Source: Rhodobacteraceae bacterium DSL-40 (GTDB taxonomy: Bacteria > Pseudomonadota > Alphaproteobacteria > Rhodobacterales > Rhodobacteraceae). Taken from it: a stretch of 64,000 bases of DNA. This document shows positions 7,575-15,691 of the stretch, piece by piece. The stretch is from assembly GCA_003258405.1 (NCBI GenBank), contig QKPN01000001.1, forward strand, positions 620,001 through 684,000. Direction: 5' to 3'. The notes beneath the pieces are model-generated. The model was not told the origin of the DNA and searched no databases. It saw only the letters and a program-made list of their open reading frames with translations. The translations under genes and the position numbers were made by a program. How positions within the stretch are numbered: the stretch's first letter is position 1; each line of letters starts with the position of its first letter.

Positions 7575-9047
7575 CTAGCGCTCGGTGAACTTCATCTCGA
7601 TGCGGCGGTTGCGAGCATAGGCTTCGGGCGTGTCGGCCGCGTCGATCGGCTGGAATTCCCCGAAGCCCGCTGCGGCGAGCCGCTCGGGCGGAATGCCCTC
7701 GGCATCGATCATGTATTTCACCACCGACAGAGCCCGCGCCGTGCTGAGTTCCCAGTTGTCGCGGAACTGGCGGTTGAAGCCCACCGGGACCTTGTCGGTA
7801 TGGCCGTCCACCCGGATGATCCAGTTGATTCCCGGCGGGATCTCTCCCGCGATCTGCTTGATGACGCGGGCGACCTGCGCCACCTGCTCGCGCCCCTCGG
7901 CCCCCAGCGTCGCCGAACCCTGCTGGAACAGCACTTCCGAATCAAAGACGAAACGGTCGCCGACGATCCGCACCCCCGGCTGGTTGGCGAGAATGTCGCG
8001 CATCCGGCCGAAGAACTCCGAGCGGTAGCGCCGGAGATCGCGGGCCTCCTCGCCGAGCTCGGCCGCCTCTGCCGCCAGCCGCTCCTTCTCGCGCTCCTCG
8101 AGCTCCGCCTTTGCGCTCTGCTCGGCTGCCACACGCGCAAGCGCCGCGTTGAGGTTGGAGCCGAGCTTCTCGATCTGCACCTTCGAGGCCCTGTCGCGGG
8201 CCTCCGCCTCGTCAAGAAGCCCCTGCAGCGCATCGAGCTGCGAGCGCAGCTCTGCCGTCTGCTGGTTGAGGAGCGCCACCTGCCGCTGGCTTTCCGCCGA
8301 GACCTGCTGCTCCTCGGAGAGCAGTGCGCGCGCCTGGGCAAGCTCCGCGGCCGTCTTCTCGGCCTCGCTCAATACCCGCTCCTGGCCCTGCAGCTTGTCG
8401 CGCGCCGCCTCCGCCGCGGCGAGCAGGGTCAGCGTGTCCTCGGCCTGCTTGCGCTGCTCCTCGAGCTGGAGCGAAAGCGCGGTCAGCTCCGCCTGCGACC
8501 CCTCGAGCCGCTCTCTCAGGAGCTCCGCCGCCGCAGCCTGCGCCAGGCGTTCGGCCTCGGCCTCCGAGAGGTCGTCCGCCTGATCCGCGAGCCGCTGTTC
8601 GATAGCCTGCTTCTCGTCCCGGAGCGAAGCGACGATCGCCTCGAGGGCCTGCTTGGCATCGAGCTGCGCCGCGGTCTCCGCCTCGCTCGCCTTCAGGCTG
8701 TCGGCCAGTTCCGTGTTCCGCGACAGCAGCGTCTGCACCCGCGTCTCGTATTCGGAGATCTCGGCCACCGCCGCGTCGCGCTCCCCCGTCACCGTCGCCA
8801 CCAGCTCCGCCTGCCGGTCGGCGCGGCTGCGTTCGAGGCCAAGCGCATCGGCGAGATTGGCGACCTGGAGCGTCAGCTCGTCGAGCTTCTGCCCCTGGCC
8901 CGTGATCGTGTCGCGCAGCACGAACTGCACGATCATGAAGATCGAGAGCACGAAGAACAGCACCAGGATAAGTGCCGTCATCGCATCGACGAAGCCCGGC
9001 CAGATTGTGGCCGAGAAACGCCCCGAATTGCGACGGCTGAGCGCCAA
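7575..9047 (-). CDS. MotB/OmpA-like peptidoglycan-binding stator protein with long coiled coil
   Basis: A 490-aa inner-membrane protein. Residues 16-45 form one transmembrane helix containing Asp21 in FVDAMTALILVLFFVL. This matches the MotB pattern in which the Asp carries protons. Residues about 50-345 are nearly all heptad-rich, Glu/Ala/Gln/Leu-rich coiled coil. The C terminus (about 365-490) is an OmpA-type peptidoglycan-binding domain with RVDGHTDKVPVG, ELSTARALSVV, AAGFGEFQPI and NRRIEMKF. It ends 3 bp before the MotA/ExbB-like gene's coding region begins to be read, so the pair are adjacent on one transcript, with the MotA-like gene first. Known homologous pairs convert ion flow into mechanical force on the cell wall. 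No flagellar gene is nearby. Specific function unknown. Confidence 0.88.
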   Translation of the reverse strand: MALSRRNSGRFSATIWPGFVDAMTALILVLFFVLSIFMIVQFVLRDTITGQGQKLDELTLQVANLADALGLERSRADRQAELVATVTGERDAAVAEISEYETRVQTLLSRNTELADSLKASEAETAAQLDAKQALEAIVASLRDEKQAIEQRLADQADDLSEAEAERLAQAAAAELLRERLEGSQAELTALSLQLEEQRKQAEDTLTLLAAAEAARDKLQGQERVLSEAEKTAAELAQARALLSEEQQVSAESQRQVALLNQQTAELRSQLDALQGLLDEAEARDRASKVQIEKLGSNLNAALARVAAEQSAKAELEEREKERLAAEAAELGEEARDLRRYRSEFFGRMRDILANQPGVRIVGDRFVFDSEVLFQQGSATLGAEGREQVAQVARVIKQIAGEIPPGINWIIRVDGHTDKVPVGFNRQFRDNWELSTARALSVVKYMIDAEGIPPERLAAAGFGEFQPIDAADTPEAYARNRRIEMKFTER

Positions 9048-9050
9048 GGG

Positions 9051-10394
9051 TCAGGGCCTCCTGTGGGCGACGAGCGCGCGCAGCGCCTCGGCGAGCGACG
9101 AAATGTCCTGTCGAATCTCGGTGACGAGATCCTGCCGCCCGGCGGCGAGGTCCTCGAGGATGCGCACCACCTGGGTGTCGATCGAGCGCAGCCGGGCGCG
9201 GGTCTCGGCATCGACATGGCCCGAATCCTCGTCGCGGCTCTCGAGGATCGCGGCCACCCGCTCCTGCGCCTCGGCGATGCGCTCGAGCAGCGCGGGCGCC
9301 ACCGGATCGGGTTTCGGCTCGGAGAGGACGCGGACAAGCTCGGAGACGCGGGTCTCCATCACGTTCGCAAGCTCGCCCATGCGGGTCTCCGTCACCCGCA
9401 CGAGCTCGCCGATCTGATCGTGGCTTGCGCGCGTGAGCTCCGCCGTCTGCGCCTCGGTCGCCCGGAGCTGCGCCTCGGCGGCGCGCGCAAGCTCGCCCAT
9501 CCGCGCCTCGGTGATCCGCGCGAGTTCCGCAAGCTTCTCGTCGGAGGCGCCGCCGCGGGCGAAGCTCTGCTCCACCACCTCGCGCAGGCTGTCGATCTGC
9601 TCGGCGGTCTGGCCGATCACCATGAGCACATTGCCCGCCGTCAGCGCCTCCTCGCCCTCGACGCCGGGAATGCCGATGCGGGTGATCGAGGAGAGCCAGT
9701 CCTCAAGCTCGCGGTAGAAGCGGTTCTGCGCATGGCTCGCGAAGAGCTCGAGCAGGCCCACGACGAGCGAGCCCGCAAGGCCCAGCAGCGAGGAGGCGAA
9801 AGCCGTGCCCATGCCGCCGAGCTGGTCCTCGAGCCCGCTCATGAGGTTGTCGAACACCTCGATGGCGTCCTGGCCCTCCTTGGGCGCGAGCGATCGGATG
9901 GTTTCCACAACCGCCGGCACCACCGTCGCGAGCCCGTAGAATGTGCCGAGAAGCCCAAGGAAGATCAGCAGGTTGATGAGATAGCGCGTGAGGTCGCGCT
10001 GCTCCTCGATCCGGGTGCCGACGCTTTCGAGGATCGACTGGGTCGAGCTTGAGGTGAGCCCGCGCCGCGCGCGCCGGTCGCCCAGCAGCGCCGCAAGCGA
10101 AGCCAGCAGCCGCGGGGCCTTGATGAACTCGTGCCCCGGCCGGTCGAGCGCGAAGCTCTCGATCCAGACCACCGAGGAGACCAGCGTCACCACCTGCCAG
10201 AAACAGGCGAAAAGCCCGACGAAGAACACGAAGAGGATGAAGCCGTTGAGATAGGGCGACGCAAAGAAGACCGGTGAGACGGTCGGAAACAGCAGGATCC
10301 CGACGCCCGCGGCAAAGCCGAGCACGACGAGCATCATCACGATCTGCCGTACAGGCTGCGAAAACTGCGGGTCCGCTTTCTGCGTGAACGCCAT
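9051..10394 (-). CDS. MotA/TolQ/ExbB-like proton channel protein with coiled-coil tail
   Basis: A 447-aa membrane protein. Four transmembrane segments are visible at about residues 17-38, 48-73, 137-160 and 196-219. The third contains FLGLLGTFYGLATVVPAV, the conserved MotA/TolQ/ExbB channel segment, and the fourth GTAFASSLLGLAGSLVVGLLE is the other pore helix. From about residue 255 a soluble tail carries imperfect repeats built on ARMGELAR-, TRMGELAN- and TRVSELVR-like units, predicted as coiled coil. The MotB/OmpA-like gene follows after 3 bp, so the two should form a stator-type complex. The layout resembles non-flagellar stators such as Tol-Pal or ZorAB. The length of the cytoplasmic tail sets it apart from TolQ and ExbB, which are about 230-250 aa. 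Confidence 0.88.
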   Translation of the reverse strand: MAFTQKADPQFSQPVRQIVMMLVVLGFAAGVGILLFPTVSPVFFASPYLNGFILFVFFVGLFACFWQVVTLVSSVVWIESFALDRPGHEFIKAPRLLASLAALLGDRRARRGLTSSSTQSILESVGTRIEEQRDLTRYLINLLIFLGLLGTFYGLATVVPAVVETIRSLAPKEGQDAIEVFDNLMSGLEDQLGGMGTAFASSLLGLAGSLVVGLLELFASHAQNRFYRELEDWLSSITRIGIPGVEGEEALTAGNVLMVIGQTAEQIDSLREVVEQSFARGGASDEKLAELARITEARMGELARAAEAQLRATEAQTAELTRASHDQIGELVRVTETRMGELANVMETRVSELVRVLSEPKPDPVAPALLERIAEAQERVAAILESRDEDSGHVDAETRARLRSIDTQVVRILEDLAAGRQDLVTEIRQDISSLAEALRALVAHRRP

Positions 10395-10498
10395 TGCTCT
10401 TTTCTTTTCCTGCCTCTGCCGCCCCGAACCTTACGATGCGCGGGGGTGCTTTCCAACCAGCTTGTTGTGCAGGACAATCCCGACAGGCTAACAAAGCG

Positions 10499-10527
10499 TT
10501 GACACCCGGCTTCTACTTCCGAGTGAT
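10499..10527 (+). promoter_or_regulatory. Possible sigma70-type promoter of the SPFH-nfeD operon
   Basis: TTGACA at 10499-10504 is a perfect -35 hexamer. After a 17-bp spacer, AGTGAT at 10522-10527 is a poor -10 match. It lies 25 bp before the SPFH start codon in the 157-bp divergent region shared with the MotA-like gene. The -35 is convincing; the -10 is weak, so this is only a suggestion. Confidence 0.3.
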
Positions 10528-10551
10528 CCGACCAAAAGAGGATTTCAACCC

Positions 10552-11481
10552 ATGGATGCCGCCTTTGCCCCCGTCATCGCCGTCTTCGTCCTCGCGGTCA
10601 TTCTCGTCATCACCACCGTCAAGTCGGTGCCGCAGGCCGAGAACTGGACCGTGGAACGCTTCGGCCGCTACACGCGCACACTCGAGCCGGGCCTGCGCTT
10701 CCTCGTCCCCATCGTTGATCGAATCGGCGCCAAGATCAACATGATGGAAACTGTTCTTGATATCGACGAGCAGGAAGTCATCAGCCGCGACAACGCCATG
10801 GTCGTCGCCGATGCCGTCGCCTTCTACCAGGTGGTCGATGCCGCCTCCGCCGCCTACGAGGTGCGCAACCTCGAACACGCGCTCCGCAACATCAGCCAGA
10901 CCAACATCCGCGCCGTGCTTGGCTCGATGGATCTCGACGAGGCGCTCTCCAACCGCGATGCGATCAACCTGCGGCTGCTCGCGGTGATCGATTCTGCCTC
11001 CTCGCCCTGGGGGGTGAAGGTCACCCGCGTCGAGATCCGCGACCTCGCGCCACCGCCCGACATCACCGAAGCCATGGCGCGCCAGATGAAGGCCGAGCGC
11101 GACAAGCGGGCCGAGATCCTCCAGGCCGAGGGCCAGAAGGCCTCGGCGATCCTCAAGGCCGAGGGCGAGCGCGAGGCGCAGATCCGCGAGGCCGAAGGCC
11201 GGCGCCAGGCCGCCTTCCTCGACGCCGAGGCCCGCGAGCGCGCTGCCGAGGCCGAGGCGAAAGCCACCGCGATGGTGTCCGAGGCCATCGCCCGCGGCGA
11301 TATCCAGGCGATCAACTACTTCGTGGCGCAGCGCTACACCGAGGCGCTCCGCGACATCGCCGCGAGCCCGAACTCGAAAACGGTGATGGTGCCGCTCGAT
11401 GCCTCAAGCCTGATGGGCTCGATCGCAGGCATTTCCGAGATCGCGAAGGCTGTCGGTTCCGGCGGCGGGAGGGGGGCATGA
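10552..11481 (+). CDS. SPFH/Band 7 membrane protein (QmcA/stomatin type)
   Basis: A 309-aa protein with an N-terminal membrane anchor (residues about 6-25). A Band 7 domain follows, with SVPQAENWTVERFGRY, GLRFLVPIVDRIGAKIN and VEIRDLAPPPDI. The C-terminal part is a long Ala/Glu/Arg-rich helix containing AERDKRAEILQAEGQKAS. This is the QmcA/stomatin-like class of SPFH scaffolding proteins, which organise membrane microdomains and membrane protease activity. It overlaps the NfeD gene by 4 bp. SPFH-NfeD pairing is a very common arrangement and the two usually act together. Confidence 0.92.
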   Translation: MDAAFAPVIAVFVLAVILVITTVKSVPQAENWTVERFGRYTRTLEPGLRFLVPIVDRIGAKINMMETVLDIDEQEVISRDNAMVVADAVAFYQVVDAASAAYEVRNLEHALRNISQTNIRAVLGSMDLDEALSNRDAINLRLLAVIDSASSPWGVKVTRVEIRDLAPPPDITEAMARQMKAERDKRAEILQAEGQKASAILKAEGEREAQIREAEGRRQAAFLDAEARERAAEAEAKATAMVSEAIARGDIQAINYFVAQRYTEALRDIAASPNSKTVMVPLDASSLMGSIAGISEIAKAVGSGGGRGA

Positions 11482-11993
11482 ACCTGCCCCTCCTCGGCCT
11501 TCTCACCGGTATATCGCCGCTCTGGTGGCTGGCCGCCGCGATCCTGCTCGCGGGCCTCGAGGCGCTGACCGTCACCACGCATCTGATCTGGCCCGCGCTC
11601 GCTGCGGCGCTGACCGCACTGCTGCTCTGGCTCATGCCGGCACTCTCGGGCGTGGCACAGATCGGCTTCTTCGCCGTCTTCACCATCCTCTTCATCTTCG
11701 CCGGCCGTGCGATCCTCAACCGTCGGGCGGCGGGCGGCGATCCGGCCGGACGCCTCAATCGCCGGTCCAGCCAGCTCATCGGCCGCGAGGCGATCGTCGA
11801 GACCTTTCACTGGCACGAGGGCCAGGTGAACATCGACGGGGTGATCTGGCCGGCCCGTCTCGACGAGGGCCGCAAGGCTCCGGCACCGGGCGAGCGGGTG
11901 CGCGTCATCGCCGCCGACGGCATCGTCGTCTGGGTCCGGCGCATTCCTGCCCCGCCCGCCGAAGAGGCACCGGAGCGCACCGGCGACGGTTGA
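11478..11993 (+). CDS. NfeD family membrane protein
   Basis: A 171-aa protein. Residues 1-80 contain two or three hydrophobic helices (WWLAAAILLAGLEALTV, HLIWPALAAALTALLLWL, IGFFAVFTILFIFAG). Residues about 98-155 form the NfeD OB-fold domain, with LIGREAIVETF, GQVNIDGVIWPA and PGERVRVIAADG. It is the short NfeD type without a ClpP-like protease domain. Partner of the SPFH protein, with which it overlaps by 4 bp. Known NfeD proteins bind the SPFH partner at the membrane; the cellular role is membrane quality control or organisation. Confidence 0.92.
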   Translation: MNLPLLGLLTGISPLWWLAAAILLAGLEALTVTTHLIWPALAAALTALLLWLMPALSGVAQIGFFAVFTILFIFAGRAILNRRAAGGDPAGRLNRRSSQLIGREAIVETFHWHEGQVNIDGVIWPARLDEGRKAPAPGERVRVIAADGIVVWVRRIPAPPAEEAPERTGDG

Positions 11994-12097
11994 CCCGACT
12001 CGCGTGAGCCCCGATGCTCGAACGGCCGACCCGCCCAGGCCCGCTTCCGCGGGCCACGCGGCAAGGGTCCGGACCGGAGGAAGAAGGAAATATAACC

Positions 12098-12394
12098 TTG
12101 AAATCCAGAACAATCGTCTGCTGCGTGCTGCCCGCCGCTCTCGTGCTGGCCGCCTGCGCGAAGAAGCAACCGGAACCGGCCGAGGTTCCCGTTGATCCCG
12201 CGATCTCGAACTGCCTTGCCGCGGTCACCGCGGAAACCGGCGTCTCGGCGGTCACACCCCTCGGCACCACGCCCACCAAGCTCGGCACCCAGGTCATGGT
12301 CGAGGTCTCCGGCGCCGATGCGCCCTGGGCCTGCGTGATCGGCGCGGACGGCCTCACGGTGCAGAGCGTCTACTACACCGGCAAGAGCGGCTGA
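12098..12394 (+). CDS. Small lipoprotein of unknown function
   Basis: A 98-aa protein with a lipoprotein signal peptide: after the start, MKSRTIVCCVLPAALVLAAC ends in the lipobox LAAC, so the mature N-terminal residue is Cys20. The mature part begins KKQPEPAEVPVDPA and contains the conserved-looking segments NCLAAVTAETGV and APWACVIGADGLTVQSVYYTG, with two cysteines that could pair. The start was taken as TTG at 12098, because AAGAAGGA lies about 7-12 bases upstream; the in-frame ATG 84 bases earlier lacks a ribosome site and would bury the signal peptide. Family not recognised. The gene follows nfeD by about 100 bp. Confidence 0.75.
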   Translation: MKSRTIVCCVLPAALVLAACAKKQPEPAEVPVDPAISNCLAAVTAETGVSAVTPLGTTPTKLGTQVMVEVSGADAPWACVIGADGLTVQSVYYTGKSG

Positions 12395-12425
12395 GCCGCA
12401 GCGGTCTCGCGCTCCTGAACGGGGA

Positions 12426-12986
12426 TCAGGGGCGCGGACCGTCCTGCCGCCGGGCACGCACGAGCCCGGCAAGATCGGTGAGCTCGCGATCCTCGATCCC
12501 GAGCGCATCGAGCCCCGAGAGGGTGTTGAAGAGATATTCGGCGTTCGGCCCGCGTGGCCCCACCGCATGGGCGATGATCTCGGCCTGCGCCGGGAGATCG
12601 AGATCGCCGCGATACTGCGAATGGTCGCGGTTCGTCACATAGGTCACCGCCTCGACCGCGCCGCCCTCCGCCAGCGAGACCGTGAGAAACGCCTCCAGGT
12701 AGGCGTAGGAAACGAGTTCGCGCTCGCGCAGGTAGGCCAGAACCTCGGCCGCCCGCGCCGCATCGACGCGATAGGCCACCCCCTCGCAACAGGCCCCCGC
12801 CTCTGCATCGAGGGCGAGCACCAGCCCCGGCCTTTCCGGCGTACCGCGATAATGGACCGAGGTCATGCAGAACGAGCGGCGATAGCCCTCGAGCGCCGCC
12901 AGGCGCTTCTCCTCATAGTCGAAGCCCGGATGCCAGATCAGCGAGCCGTATGCGAACACCCAGAGATCGCCAGCGATTTCGGCCAT
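12426..12986 (-). CDS. chaC: Gamma-glutamylcyclotransferase (ChaC family)
   Basis: A 186-aa cytoplasmic enzyme of the ChaC family, which cleaves glutathione into 5-oxoproline and Cys-Gly. The N-terminal VFAYGSLIWHPGF is the defining BtrG/YGSL substrate loop. RRSFCMTSVHYRGTPERPGLVLAL and EGVAYRV are further family blocks. The segment EVLAYLRERELVSYAY provides the region of the catalytic Glu. The start was set at the Met before AEIAGDLW, with AGGGG upstream. An in-frame Met 20 codons earlier would overlap the divergent DUF2125 gene. The remaining 58-bp divergent gap must hold both promoters. Confidence 0.9.
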   Translation of the reverse strand: MAEIAGDLWVFAYGSLIWHPGFDYEEKRLAALEGYRRSFCMTSVHYRGTPERPGLVLALDAEAGACCEGVAYRVDAARAAEVLAYLRERELVSYAYLEAFLTVSLAEGGAVEAVTYVTNRDHSQYRGDLDLPAQAEIIAHAVGPRGPNAEYLFNTLSGLDALGIEDRELTDLAGLVRARRQDGPRP

Positions 12987-13044
12987 TGTTCCCCTGCCTT
13001 CCTCCGGGCTATGCCGGTGTCCCGGAACCGGCATGGGGTAGGCC

Positions 13045-14049
13045 ATGAAGAAGCTGATGGCAATCGTGATCCTCGCGGCCCTCGCATGGGGCGGCTACTG
13101 GATCGTCATGGCACAGATGCGCGAGCACATGCTCGTGGGCTGGCTCGGCGAACGCCGCGCCGAAGGCTGGGTCGCCGATGTCGAGACCCTCGAGATCAAG
13201 GGCTTCCCCAACCGCCTCGATACCTTCGTGAAGGGTCTGGCCCTGGCCGATCCCGATCAGGGCTGGAGCTGGAACGCGGAGGAATTCCAGATCCTCTCGC
13301 TTGCCTGGAAACCCCATCACGTCATCGCCGCCTGGCCCGGCGAACAGGTGATCGGCTCGCCCTTCGAGACAGTTCGGATCACGAGCGAGCATGCCCGCGG
13401 TTCCGTCATCTTCAAGCCGACGCCGCGGCTCGAGCTCGACCGGCTGACGATCGAGCTCGATCAGGCGCGCTTTCACGGCGACCATGGCTGGCAGGCTGGC
13501 ATCGAGCACGCGGTGCTCGCCTCGGAGCAGGTGCCCGATGTCGCCCCCAACGCGCATCGCATCGGCCTCGACGCCGCCGAACTCACCCCGCCCAATGCCT
13601 GGACCGACGAGATCCCCGGCTCGTCCGCGCTGCCGCGCCTGATGGACACGCTCACGCTTGATGCCGTGGTGCATTTCGACCGTCCCTGGGACCGCAACTC
13701 GATCGAGACCGAAAACCCGGCCATCACCGCGATCACGCTGAGCGATGCCACCGCGATCTGGGGCGAGCTGGACCTGCGCGCCAAGGGCGAGGTTCATGCC
13801 GACGCGAACGGCTTCGCCGAGGGCGAGATCACCCTTCGCGCGAAGAATTGGCGGCAGATGCTTGAGATCGCCGAGAAATCCGGAGCGATGAAGCCCGAGA
13901 TCGCCAGCGCCGTCCGCGGCGGGCTCGACCTCATCGCCATGCTCTCCGGCGACAGGGAAACGCTCACCGTCACCCTCGGCTTCTCCGACGGCCGGGCGAA
14001 GGTCGGCCCGATTCCGATCGGCACGGCCCCCCGGCTCACCCGCGGCTGA
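13045..14049 (+). CDS. DUF2125 domain protein
   Basis: A 334-aa protein with one N-terminal membrane anchor or signal (MKKLMAIVILAALAWGGYW). A large beta-rich domain follows, containing EGWVADVETLEIKGFPNRLDT, which matches the DUF2125 pattern of alphaproteobacteria. The remainder alternates short strands and is presumably periplasmic. No enzymatic motif is visible and the family has no established function. It is divergent from chaC and convergent with the extensin-like gene (27 bp between stops). Confidence 0.85.
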   Translation: MKKLMAIVILAALAWGGYWIVMAQMREHMLVGWLGERRAEGWVADVETLEIKGFPNRLDTFVKGLALADPDQGWSWNAEEFQILSLAWKPHHVIAAWPGEQVIGSPFETVRITSEHARGSVIFKPTPRLELDRLTIELDQARFHGDHGWQAGIEHAVLASEQVPDVAPNAHRIGLDAAELTPPNAWTDEIPGSSALPRLMDTLTLDAVVHFDRPWDRNSIETENPAITAITLSDATAIWGELDLRAKGEVHADANGFAEGEITLRAKNWRQMLEIAEKSGAMKPEIASAVRGGLDLIAMLSGDRETLTVTLGFSDGRAKVGPIPIGTAPRLTRG

Positions 14050-14076
14050 GCGCCGCGGCACGGGCGGCCGCGGGCG

Positions 14077-14763
14077 TCAGCGGCAGTCGAACTGCCCCGG
14101 CCCCGTCACGTCGTAATGCAGTGCCGCCATGGTTGCGCCGCCGGGAACCGGTGTGCGCGTGCTGCTGAAGGCGCCGCAGGCCGAGCCGTGCAGCGCGGCA
14201 AGCGCCGCGCCGCGCTCGGGATCCGGCCAGTCGCGGCCGACCACATAGGCCTCGCCGCTCTCGAGCCCGAAGGCGGAAATGTCGAGTGCCTCGCCGGTGT
14301 TGTGCCCTGGCGCATCGGCGGGCCCGCACATGTAATGCGAGGCGATCTCGATCGAACGCAGCGGATCACCGCGCCGCTCGAAAACCGGCTTCACCGCATT
14401 CTCGACCCAGCCTGCGAGCGCGTTCGCGGTGTCGCAGGTCACCGTTGGCTGCGGCATGAGCAGGATCCCGTCCACCGAAACCACGCGCACCGGCTTCTCC
14501 ACCCCGCAGATGCCCTCGCCCTCGATCTCCGGCATCACCTGGCCGCGCAGCGCGCGATTGCCGCAGATCCGCCCGATCGGCGCCTCCTCCGCGTCATCGT
14601 CGCCGCTGAAATCGGGCACCGCCGCGCTGCTGAGGCCCGAGCCCTGCGAGGCGAGCGATGTGCCCGATCCGATGGTGCTCGCGGTGGAGCCGAGCAGCCC
14701 GCAGGCCGCAAGCGCCCCGGAGAGCCCGAACGCGAGCAGTGCGGCGGCCCCGACACGGCCCAT
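14077..14763 (-). CDS. Extensin-like family lipoprotein
   Basis: A 228-aa predicted lipoprotein. The N terminus MGRVGAAALLAFGLSGALAAC ends in the lipobox LAAC. After a Ser/Gly-rich linker, the C-terminal domain (about residues 75-228) matches the extensin-like C-terminal family (PF06904). It has RGQVMPEIEGEGICGV, PTVTCDTANALAGWV, IASHYMCG and GHNTGEALDISAF. The conserved His and Asp of the last motif resemble the metal-binding residues of peptidoglycan carboxypeptidase-like folds (as in DacB/VanY relatives). Substrate unproven, but a cell-wall role is likely. The start is only 4 bp after the tyrC stop, so it is the third gene of the hisC-tyrC transcript. Confidence 0.85.
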   Translation of the reverse strand: MGRVGAAALLAFGLSGALAACGLLGSTASTIGSGTSLASQGSGLSSAAVPDFSGDDDAEEAPIGRICGNRALRGQVMPEIEGEGICGVEKPVRVVSVDGILLMPQPTVTCDTANALAGWVENAVKPVFERRGDPLRSIEIASHYMCGPADAPGHNTGEALDISAFGLESGEAYVVGRDWPDPERGAALAALHGSACGAFSSTRTPVPGGATMAALHYDVTGPGQFDCR

Positions 14764-14767
14764 GGCG

Positions 14768-15691
14768 CTAGCCTGCGCTCCGCTCGGCATCGCCGACACG
14801 GCCGAAATCGGGCTTCGCCGTATCCTGGCCCGCCTCGATGATGCTGCGCCGGATCGCCCGCGTCCGGGTGAAGTAGTCATGGAGATGCTGCCCGTCCTCG
14901 GTGCGGATCGCCCGCTGAAGCGCGAAGAGCTCCTCGGTGAAACGGCCGAGGATCTCGAGCGTCGCGGGCTTGTTGTTGAGAAAGACATCCCGCCACATCG
15001 TCGGGTCCGAGGCCGCGATGCGGGTGAAATCGCGGAAGCCCGCGGCGGAATAGTTGATGACCTCGCTCTCGGTCACCCGCTTCAGGTCGTCCGCCACGCC
15101 CACCATCGTGTAGGCGATGAGATGCGGCACATGGCTCGTCACCGCGAGCACGAGGTCATGATGCGCGGGCTCCATCTGGTCGCAGCGCGCGCCCAGCGCG
15201 GTCACGAAGGCCTCGAGCCGGGCGATGGCGCGCGGATCGGCCTCCGGCAGCGGTGTGAGCAGCCACCAGCGATTGTCGAAGAGCGCGGCAAAGCCCGAGG
15301 CCGGCCCCGAATGCTCGGTGCCCGCGATCGGATGGCCGGGAATGAACTCGACATGCGGCGGCAGGTGCGGAGCAACCGCGTCGATCACCGCCTGCTTCAC
15401 CGAACCGACGTCGGTGACCGTCGCCCCCGGCGCCAGATGCGGCGCGATCTCGCGCGCGACATCGGCCATCGCGCCCACCGGCACGCAGAGGATCACCAGA
15501 TCGGCCCCCTCGACCGCCTCCGCGGCGGTCGGGAAGATCTCGCCGAGCCCGAGCCGCGCGGCTTCCTCGCGGCTCTTCTCCGTCCGCGCATGCCCGGTGA
15601 TGCGCGTCTCCATCCCGGCGCGCCGGATCGCGTGGCTGATCGAGGAAGCGATCAGCCCGAGGCCTATCAGCGCGACATGCCGGTATCTCAT
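14768..15691 (-). CDS. tyrC: Prephenate/arogenate dehydrogenase family protein
   Basis: A 307-aa TyrA-type dehydrogenase without a fused chorismate mutase domain. It oxidatively decarboxylates prephenate or arogenate in tyrosine synthesis. The N-terminal ALIGLGLIASSISHAIRR is the NAD(P) fold (GxGxxA/G). GHPIAGTEHSGP contains the conserved His that takes part in catalysis, and SHVPHLIAY is the other family block. It begins within the hisC stop codon (TGATG arrangement) and directly precedes the extensin-like gene. This hisC-tyrC coupling is common in alphaproteobacteria, where the HisC-type enzyme can also transaminate aromatic keto acids. Prephenate versus arogenate preference cannot be decided here. 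Confidence 0.92.
   Translation of the reverse strand: MRYRHVALIGLGLIASSISHAIRRAGMETRITGHARTEKSREEAARLGLGEIFPTAAEAVEGADLVILCVPVGAMADVAREIAPHLAPGATVTDVGSVKQAVIDAVAPHLPPHVEFIPGHPIAGTEHSGPASGFAALFDNRWWLLTPLPEADPRAIARLEAFVTALGARCDQMEPAHHDLVLAVTSHVPHLIAYTMVGVADDLKRVTESEVINYSAAGFRDFTRIAASDPTMWRDVFLNNKPATLEILGRFTEELFALQRAIRTEDGQHLHDYFTRTRAIRRSIIEAGQDTAKPDFGRVGDAERSAG

Noticed and set aside
7800-10052. A 750-codon plus-strand frame across the stator pair
   Set aside because: Antisense shadow; the minus-strand genes have clear membrane, coiled-coil and OmpA segments.
7575-10394. Zorya anti-phage defence system
   Set aside because: The MotA/MotB-like pair resembles ZorA and ZorB in layout, but no ZorC, ZorD or ZorE helicase or nuclease gene is adjacent; neighbours are housekeeping genes.
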